A DNA stretch of 35,895 bases, taken from assembly GCA_019116965.1 (NCBI GenBank), contig DXAT01000059.1, positions 1-35,895 of the forward strand. The letters are read 5' to 3'. Under the pieces are notes generated by a model. It was given only the letters and a program-made list of their open reading frames with translations, had not been told where the DNA came from and did no database searches. Origin of the DNA: Candidatus Coprenecus pullistercoris (GTDB lineage: Bacteria > Bacteroidota > Bacteroidia > Bacteroidales > UBA932). Shown here in pieces: positions 30,537 through 35,895 of this stretch. Position 1 is the first letter of the stretch; every line of letters starts with the position of its first letter. The translations under genes and the position numbers were made by a program.

Positions 30537-31715
30537 TTATTTTAGGCGGGGCTGGAGGTAGAGGATGCAGGCAAGGCAGGCTGCAAGGCTGATTATGGCG
30601 CCGGTGTAGCCTACGGATCCGACGCCGAGGTGCGTGCATATCCGGCCTCCGATGAGGGCTCCGCCGCCGATTCCGACATTGTAGATGCCGGAGTAGATGG
30701 ACATGGCTATCGATGTGCCCTCCGGTACGCTGCGAATGATTTCTGACTGGAACACCATATTGAAGAAGCAGTTGGCCAGGCCCCAGAAGACACAGAGCGC
30801 AACTATTAACTGAATACTGCATGCAGCCGGTTTGAGCAGGAGCAGGCAGCATCCGATACCTATTACGGCATATCGCATGAAAAAGCTTCTGTGTGAGTCG
30901 AAGTACCTTGAGAAAATCAAGCTGCCAATAATCCCCATTACTCCGAAAAGAGTGAGAATCATGGTTATGGAACCGGCCTTGAATCCCGCGGTCTGAGCCA
31001 GGAACGGTTCGATATAGCTGTATCCGGTGAAGTGCGCTGTCACAGAGAGAACTGTTACCAGATATATGCCGGAGAGAGCCGGAGTCCTGAGCAGTGAGGG
31101 CAACCGTTTGACGGAAAATGCTTTTTCTCCCTGGGTTCTCGGCAGAACGGCGGCTATGAACAGCATTATCAGAAAGGAGATACATCCTATGATCATGAAA
31201 GTCATCCTCCATCCGGCGGTGAGTCCGATTGCGCGTCCGAGTGGGAGACCTGCTATCATGGCGATGGAAGAACCGGCTACGATAATGCTGAGTGCGGCGG
31301 AGCCTTTTCCATTCGGAGCGATTCTGACGGCAAGCGGAGTGACAATGGACCAGAATACCGCATGGGCGCAGGCGACGCCGATTCTCGAGAACATCAGCAT
31401 ATAATATCCGGAGGACAGGGCAGACCCTATGTTGCTGATGACGAACAGCCCGGTGATGCCGAGCATGAGCCGCTTCGACTCAACTCCGGACACCATGAGC
31501 ATGAGCGGCAGGGAGGCGGCGGCCACTATCCACGCGTAGACGGTAATCAGCATGCCTGCTTTTGACTCTGTGACGGCAAAGTCGGATGCTATGTCGCTCA
31601 GAAGTCCTATGGGAATGAACTCGGATGTGTTGAATATAAATGTGGAACAGGCGAGGGCGATGAGTGGCAGCCATTCTTTTACAGTGGCTTTTCGACTTAC
31701 GGTGATGTTCTGCAT
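30537..31715 (-). CDS. MFS exporter, SotB/AraJ-like (DHA1 family)
   Basis: A 392-residue, 12-segment major facilitator. N-terminal LIALACSTFIFNTSEFIPIG (the F-N-T-x-E-F motif) and GLLSDIASDF are typical of the sugar-efflux SotB/AraJ branch. Further marks are AHAVFWSIVTPLAVRIAP and IAGLPLGRAIGLTAGWR. It is probably a proton-driven exporter of sugars or drugs from the cytoplasm; the substrate is unknown. It ends at the bidirectional terminator that marks the right border of the element. apbE, upstream on the same strand, is 16 bp away, so the two may be co-transcribed. Confidence 0.88.
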   Translation of the reverse strand: MQNITVSRKATVKEWLPLIALACSTFIFNTSEFIPIGLLSDIASDFAVTESKAGMLITVYAWIVAAASLPLMLMVSGVESKRLMLGITGLFVISNIGSALSSGYYMLMFSRIGVACAHAVFWSIVTPLAVRIAPNGKGSAALSIIVAGSSIAMIAGLPLGRAIGLTAGWRMTFMIIGCISFLIMLFIAAVLPRTQGEKAFSVKRLPSLLRTPALSGIYLVTVLSVTAHFTGYSYIEPFLAQTAGFKAGSITMILTLFGVMGIIGSLIFSRYFDSHRSFFMRYAVIGIGCCLLLLKPAACSIQLIVALCVFWGLANCFFNMVFQSEIIRSVPEGTSIAMSIYSGIYNVGIGGGALIGGRICTHLGVGSVGYTGAIISLAACLACILYLQPRLK

Positions 31716-31731
31716 CTCGTGTGAGGTTTAT

Positions 31732-32760
31732 TTAAAGGAGATCGGTTGTGCCGCCGTCGTGTATTAGGTAGCCCCGCAGGTTCTTGTGCGAGGATATGAA
31801 TTCCTGGGCTTTCTCTTTTCCGATGACCATACAGTATGTGGCGTAAGCGTCCGACAGAGCCCCGCATCTGACTGTGTCCGAGCAGATGACGGTGGCGCTC
31901 AGCAGGTCGTGCTGTACGGGGTATCCGGTTACAGGATTGATGGAGTGGGCATATTTCTTCCCGTTGATGATGCGGTATTTGCGGTAGTTGCCCGAAGTGG
32001 TGATTCCGCAGTCAGTAAGATGCACGATCTTCTGGATGTTCTCTCCGGCCACCTGGCTGCCGTCCACAGGCGCATCTATGCCGATGCTCCAGTTTTTACC
32101 GGAGGCGTTTAGGCCCTTGCAGACTATCTCCATGCCGACTTCCACGAGGTAGTTCCGTACTCCGAGGCTGTCGAGCAGGCCGGCAATCACATCGCAGGTG
32201 TAGCCCTGGGCTATGGCGTTGAAGTTGAGCTGTACCCTCGGGTCGTCTTTTACAAGCCTGCCGTTCTCGATGCGTACCAGATCCATGCCGACGAAGGTTT
32301 TCAGGGAGTCTATGACGGATGCCGTGCGGGCGTCATTGCGAATGCTGTCAAGTTTTTCAGGATCAGTGAATCCGAATCCCCAGAAATCGAAAAGCGGGCC
32401 TCCGGAGATGTCGAACAGCCCGTCGGTCTCTTCCCAAAGCCTGCGGGACATGTCGAAGAGCTCGAGGAAGTATCTGTCCGGGGCGCAGTCCTCCCCGCGG
32501 TTGAGCCTGGAGAGAATGGATGCATGGTTGTATCCGGATATGGAAAAATCGATGTCCCTCAGTTTCCGGGATACCAGCATGGCGATGCTGTCCTCTCCGG
32601 CGGAAACGGAGCCGTCTGCTGTCTCCGGTTCGGAGTATATGATGTGGAATGTCCCTCCCTGAGCCGTACCCTCCAGTCTCCTGTAGTCCGGACCTACTGA
32701 GCAGGATACTGCGACAGTGAGCGCTATTGCGGTGGAAATGACAGATATGAGATGTCTCAT
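31732..32760 (-). CDS. apbE: FAD:protein FMN transferase lipoprotein
   Basis: Attaches FMN covalently to Thr/Ser of target proteins such as NqrB, NqrC and RnfG outside the inner membrane. 342 residues with a lipobox ending at Cys20 (AVSC). Family segments: EGTAQGGTFHIIY, LFDISGGPLFDFWGFG, VQLNFNAIAQGYTCDVIA, VEVGMEIVCKGLN, KKYAHSINPVTGYPVQH and ALSDAYATYCMVIG, which contain the FAD- and Mg-binding residues. It is divergent from the FISUMP lipoprotein gene, with a TAGTTTTG -7 box on the minus strand at 32796-32803. Confidence 0.93.
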   Translation of the reverse strand: MRHLISVISTAIALTVAVSCSVGPDYRRLEGTAQGGTFHIIYSEPETADGSVSAGEDSIAMLVSRKLRDIDFSISGYNHASILSRLNRGEDCAPDRYFLELFDMSRRLWEETDGLFDISGGPLFDFWGFGFTDPEKLDSIRNDARTASVIDSLKTFVGMDLVRIENGRLVKDDPRVQLNFNAIAQGYTCDVIAGLLDSLGVRNYLVEVGMEIVCKGLNASGKNWSIGIDAPVDGSQVAGENIQKIVHLTDCGITTSGNYRKYRIINGKKYAHSINPVTGYPVQHDLLSATVICSDTVRCGALSDAYATYCMVIGKEKAQEFISSHKNLRGYLIHDGGTTDLL

Positions 32761-32792
32761 GATGGCATGATTTTAGTAAAATCCAAAACAGG

Positions 32793-32824
32793 TTGCAAAA
32801 CTAAGAAAATTTAATGCATCTTTG
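32793..32824. promoter_or_regulatory. Overlapping divergent promoters of apbE and the FISUMP gene
   Basis: Minus strand: TAGTTTTG (plus 32796-32803) fits TAnnTTTG for apbE. Plus strand: TTG (32793-32795), 21 bp, CATCTTTG (32817-32824), one mismatch, 12 bp before the FISUMP ATG. The two overlap, so their use may be mutually exclusive. Confidence 0.5.
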
Positions 32825-32836
32825 TACTGAGAAAAT

Positions 32837-33877
32837 ATGAGAATGATGAATAAATGTAGCATGAGGACGGTAGCCGCACTGGCCTTCCTGTTTTTGGCCG
32901 CAGCTGCGTGCAAAAAGGATGATGACGGGGATGAGAGGGAGAACATGTCCGGTTCGGTGAATTTTGATTTCCCCACTTACGCCGTAGCCGGACAGAGGGT
33001 GGAGACCTACGCGTCAGGCGTGCGTGTGCCGGCGGATCCGGAGTATATGTGGGTGTCTCATGATATGGAGATAGGACCCACGGATACGGTGTACAGTCAG
33101 TCGATTGCGTTCAATCTGCCTGAGGAGGCCGGAGAATATTCGATATCCGTTTTCGCCATGTCGCCCGAATATTATTCGTTGACGAAGACTGCCGATGTGC
33201 ATGTCATATCCGTGGAGGACAAGGATATCTCCGGGACCGGCAGGGCTGATGAGGTGTTCGAGGATCCAAGGGACGGCGAAAGCTATGATGTGGTCAGCTA
33301 CGGCAGTCTCCAGTGGTTTACTCAGAATCTGCGGTACAGCGGAACCGGAGCCGACACTTTGGGACGGGCCTATGACAATTCGGACGGACTCGACATGGTG
33401 TTCGGCAGGCTGTATACATGGAACGAGGCTACTGGAGGAGTCTCGGGAAGCGGACTCGGAGGCGGACCCCAGGGAGCATGTCCTGACGGCTGGTCCGTAC
33501 CTACAGTGGAGGACTGGGAGGATTTGGCTTATGCGGTGAGCGGCGTGGAGGCGGACTTTTATTCCGTATGGGACTCGCTCGGCAACTTGATGTCGGCGCC
33601 CATAGCGTTCTCAGGCAATACCATGTGGCCGTACTCGCCGGACAATGTGCATGCCAATACCACCCGTTGGAACGGTCTGCCTGCCGGAAACGCGCGTGAT
33701 TCGTACGGGTATTACGAGAACATCGCGGAATACGGTATGTGGTGGGCAGCGTCCGAACTGGAGAACGGCATGGTTCCCTATCGGTTTATTTATTATGACG
33801 CGCCTACATTTGATGTATATTATACGGACAGGGATTCATACGCCGTGTCTGTCAGGTGTGTCAGGGTCATAGAGTAA
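32837..33877 (+). CDS. FISUMP-domain lipoprotein
   Basis: 346 residues. Lipobox Cys25 (AAAAC) and an acidic start after it (KKDDDGDERE). An immunoglobulin-like or PKD-like beta region (about 35-125) is followed by the 'Fibrobacter succinogenes major paralogous' domain: SLQWFTQNLRYSG, GRLYTWNEATGG, GACPDGWSVPTVEDWEDLA, GMWWAASELENG and SVRCVRVIE at the end. These are surface lipoproteins of unknown function common in Bacteroidales. The ATG at 32837 was chosen as first start; later Met at 3, 4 and 9 are possible. Confidence 0.9.
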   Translation: MRMMNKCSMRTVAALAFLFLAAAACKKDDDGDERENMSGSVNFDFPTYAVAGQRVETYASGVRVPADPEYMWVSHDMEIGPTDTVYSQSIAFNLPEEAGEYSISVFAMSPEYYSLTKTADVHVISVEDKDISGTGRADEVFEDPRDGESYDVVSYGSLQWFTQNLRYSGTGADTLGRAYDNSDGLDMVFGRLYTWNEATGGVSGSGLGGGPQGACPDGWSVPTVEDWEDLAYAVSGVEADFYSVWDSLGNLMSAPIAFSGNTMWPYSPDNVHANTTRWNGLPAGNARDSYGYYENIAEYGMWWAASELENGMVPYRFIYYDAPTFDVYYTDRDSYAVSVRCVRVIE

Positions 33878-33903
33878 TCAAGTTATAAAAATAATCAGAA
33901 AGT

Positions 33904-34503
33904 ATGAATATGAAAAAGGGTTATGTAGCATTGATTGTCATCGCCGCATTGGTGTTGGTTTTGTTTTTCTGGGTAAAGGGTGCCTATAATTCCATGGTGA
34001 GGATGGACGAGGGTGTCTCAGGAGCATGGGCCCAGGTGGAGAATGTATATCAGCGCAGAGCGGATCTGGTGCCCAATCTGGTGGCTACCGTTAAGGGTTA
34101 CGCTGAGCATGAGGCCGGCACGCTTGAGGCTGTGGTCGAGGCAAGGGCCAAGGCAACTCAGATGACGGTGGATCCCTCAGGTCTGTCAGAGGAGCAGATA
34201 TCGGAGTTCATGGAGGCTCAGGATGAACTGGGAGCGGCTATCGGCCGTCTTCTGGTCTCAGTGGAGCGTTATCCTGACTTAAAGGCGAGCCAGAATTTCA
34301 GGGACCTTCAGGCCCAGCTGGAGGGTACTGAGAATAGAATCGCGGTGGAACGCAAGAACTTCAACGAGGCGGCCCGTAATTACAATGTGACCATCCGTAA
34401 GTTCCCTAACAATATTCTCGCAGGCATGTTCGGCTTTGAGAAGAAAGGTTATTTCGAGGCTTCTGAGGGAGCGGAGCAGGCGCCTGTCGTAAGTTTTGAG
34501 TGA
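33904..34503 (+). CDS. lemA: LemA family protein
   Basis: 199 residues with one N-terminal membrane segment (VALIVIAALVLVLFFWV, about 8-25) and a long helical domain: YNSMVRMDEGVSGAWAQVEN, YQRRADLVPNLVATVKGYA, YPDLKASQNFRDLQAQLEGT, NRIAVERKNFNEAARNYN, IRKFPNNILAGMFGF. This is the full LemA signature. Function is unsettled; it is regularly encoded with TPM-domain proteins, as here. Its stop overlaps the ATG of the next gene (TGATG). Confidence 0.95.
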   Translation: MNMKKGYVALIVIAALVLVLFFWVKGAYNSMVRMDEGVSGAWAQVENVYQRRADLVPNLVATVKGYAEHEAGTLEAVVEARAKATQMTVDPSGLSEEQISEFMEAQDELGAAIGRLLVSVERYPDLKASQNFRDLQAQLEGTENRIAVERKNFNEAARNYNVTIRKFPNNILAGMFGFEKKGYFEASEGAEQAPVVSFE

Positions 34504-34955
34504 TGACGGCGGCTGATCTGCTCAGGAAGGAGAACAAGGCCAGGCTGGTGGAAGCCATCGGTACTGCCGAGAAGAATACCTCAGGGGAGATACGGGTGCA
34601 TCTTGAGCATGTCTGCAAGGGTGATCCGTATCTGCGGGCGGCCTATGTGTTCTCCAAGCTCGGAATGTTCAATACCAAGGACCGGAACGGAGTGCTGATC
34701 TATCTGGCCCTCAAGTCCCGAAAGTTCGCCATCGTGGGAGATTCTGGTATCAATGCCCGGGTCGGTGCCGGTTTCTGGAACGATGTCAAGAACGCTATGG
34801 CCTCCGATTTCCATGCCGGGAACTTTACCGGCGGTATGGAGAGGGCAATAGTGGCGGTAGGAGAGAAACTCAAGGCTTTCTTTCCTTATCAGAAAGACGA
34901 TGTGAATGAACTTCCTGACGAAATATCTTATGAGGATAATCAGAACGATAATTAG
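34503..34955 (+). CDS. TPM-domain protein, cytoplasmic type
   Basis: 150 residues without signal peptide or clear membrane segment. TPM-domain features: IGTAEKNTSGEIRVHLE, DRNGVLIYLALKSRKFAIVG, and DFHAGNFTGGMERAIVAVGE. It ends with an acidic tail. TPM domains are small beta-rich domains with phosphatase activity reported in plants (TLP18.3) and a suggested photosystem-repair role there; the bacterial role is open. The ATG overlaps the lemA stop; the end overlaps the next gene's start by 26 bp. Confidence 0.85.
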   Translation: MTAADLLRKENKARLVEAIGTAEKNTSGEIRVHLEHVCKGDPYLRAAYVFSKLGMFNTKDRNGVLIYLALKSRKFAIVGDSGINARVGAGFWNDVKNAMASDFHAGNFTGGMERAIVAVGEKLKAFFPYQKDDVNELPDEISYEDNQNDN

Positions 34956-35718
34956 ATGCCTGTCGGTATTGTGCGCGGCTCTTGCGGTCTCTGTGGGCAC
35001 GGCGGCGGCTCAGATTCCGGAGAAGCCCTCCGTCCCCAGGGCCGTCAATGACTTCGCCGGTATATTCTCCCGCTCGGACGCGGAGTATATGAACCGGGCG
35101 TTGGTGGATTTCGCAGACAGCACTTCAAACCGTATCGTGGTGGTGACGGTCAATGACCTCGGTGGGATGGACCCGGCGATGTTTGCCTATGAGATAGGAG
35201 AGCGGTGGGGTGTCGGTTCGGAAAAGTTCGACAACGGAATCGTGGTGCTGGTGAAGCCGAAGACATCCTCTTCTTCCGGTCAGGTGTATATTGCTGTCGG
35301 TTACGGTCTGGAGGGAGCGATACCCGATGCCATAGCCAAGCGTATCGTCGAGAATGAGATGATACCACGCTTCAGGGAGAATGACTATACAGGTGGTGTG
35401 GCTGCTGCCCTGAACGTGCTGATGAGGCTCTCTGCCGGTGAGATATCCTACAAGGAGTACGAGGAGTCTGTCAGTGACGGTGCCGGCGGTTTCATCGCGC
35501 TCGGATTTATCATATTGTTCATCATAGTGCTCGTGATTGCCCGCCGTAACGGTCCGACCAATATAGGCCACGGCGGCTCATCGGTGGCCGACGCTATCTT
35601 CTGGTCTTCCATTCTCGGCGGAGGCCGCAGTCATGGCGGCGGCTTCTCCGGCGGCGGCTTTTCCGGTGGCTTCGGAGGAGGAAGTTTCGGCGGCGGCGGA
35701 GCCGGTGGCTCCTGGTAG
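34930..35718 (+). CDS. TPM-domain protein with signal peptide and Gly-rich tail (YgcG-like)
   Basis: 262 residues from the ATG at 34930, which gives a good signal peptide (MRIIRTIIRCLSVLCAALAV, cut near AAAQ). An ATG at 34906 would add eight residues. TPM domain: VNDFAGIFSRSDAEYMNRAL, NRIVVVTVNDLGGMDPAMFA, DNGIVVLVKP, AVGYGLEGAIPDAIAKRIV, FRENDYTGGVAAAL. A membrane segment (FIALGFIILFIIVLVIA) is followed by a Gly/Ser-rich tail ending GGGGAGGSW, usual for YgcG proteins. Forms an operon with lemA and the cytoplasmic TPM gene. The region coding for its last residues is duplicated downstream. Confidence 0.88.
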   Translation: MRIIRTIIRCLSVLCAALAVSVGTAAAQIPEKPSVPRAVNDFAGIFSRSDAEYMNRALVDFADSTSNRIVVVTVNDLGGMDPAMFAYEIGERWGVGSEKFDNGIVVLVKPKTSSSSGQVYIAVGYGLEGAIPDAIAKRIVENEMIPRFRENDYTGGVAAALNVLMRLSAGEISYKEYEESVSDGAGGFIALGFIILFIIVLVIARRNGPTNIGHGGSSVADAIFWSSILGGGRSHGGGFSGGGFSGGFGGGSFGGGGAGGSW

Positions 35719-35895
35719 CATTCCTTTTTCCGCCGAAACTTCCGACTAAAGCCCCTTCCTTGGAAGGGGTTTGGGGTTGGGTGAGAAAAAGGTGGCGAAC
35801 GCCACTCGTCAGAGTGGCGGTGGAGCCGGTGGCAGTTGGTAGCGTCTTCTCCGCCGAAACTTCCGACTAAAGCCCTTTCCTTGGAAGGGGTTTGG
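35692..35895 (+). repeat. Tandem duplication of the gene 3' end with palindromic repeat
   Basis: A unit starting with the codons for GGGAGGSW and stop, then CCGCCGAAACTTCCGACTAA and a palindrome CCCCTTCC-TT-GGAAGGGG, occurs at 35692-35774 and again at 35816-35895 (window end), about 124 bp apart. Between the copies lies another hairpin, CGCCACTC-GTCA-GAGTGGCG (35800-35819). It looks like a REP-type palindromic repeat that also copied the coding end. Confidence 0.75.

Overview
The window looks like chromosome of a Bacteroidales (Bacteroidota) bacterium. Supporting signs are the serC-serA-DUF1015 cluster, pyrBI, lipoproteins with typical lipoboxes, DUF4834, a RecQ with an extra C-terminal HTH domain, FISUMP and TPM/LemA proteins, and repeated promoters of the Bacteroidota type (TTTG/TTG, about 19-21 bp, TAnnTTTG). 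No genus can be named safely.

Layout. (1) 1-5004, minus strand: a broken, window-truncated DUF1015 gene, serA and serC (serine synthesis), then pyrI, pyrB and a YigZ/IMPACT gene. (2) 5058-7402, plus: LuxC-like acyl-CoA reductase, a pRiA4b ORF-3-like protein and miaA, converging on recQ (7409-9616, minus). (3) 9674-21713, plus: a long run of closely spaced genes: kpsF/kdsD, an arginase/agmatinase-family enzyme, nhaA, an FKBP lipoprotein, a 742-residue unknown membrane-anchored protein, DUF4834, an MsbA-like ABC exporter, an AMP-forming acyl ligase, a dCMP deaminase-like enzyme and an S41 protease, ending at tRNA-Leu(CAG). (4) 21875-30483: an integrated element of about 8.6 kb in the 3' end of the tRNA. 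(5) 30537-35895: MFS exporter, ApbE, FISUMP lipoprotein, LemA, two TPM-domain proteins and a duplicated palindromic 3' end.

The element is bounded by an imperfect 17-bp direct repeat (15/17) of the tRNA 3' end. It carries a large serine recombinase, a coupled 59-residue protein, a small serine resolvase, a WYL_2/DUF2693-like protein, a small unknown protein, a divergent XRE regulator, a cargo of one lipoprotein plus two paralogous outer-membrane beta-barrel proteins, a structured non-coding region, and a replication-initiator-like protein with a small NUMOD3-like partner.

The most striking observation concerns the recombinase gene. Its 3' end crosses the attachment site, so in the integrated form its last codons and stop codon are read from the antisense strand of the tRNA. 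Joining the two ends in silico, as in an excised circle, gives the same frame 37 different codons from the right end of the element (548 instead of 525 residues). The element also brings its own terminator for the tRNA, while a bidirectional terminator that looks like the original one sits displaced at the right junction. Integration may therefore switch the C-terminus of the recombinase. All functional statements are from sequence reading only; no database search was run.
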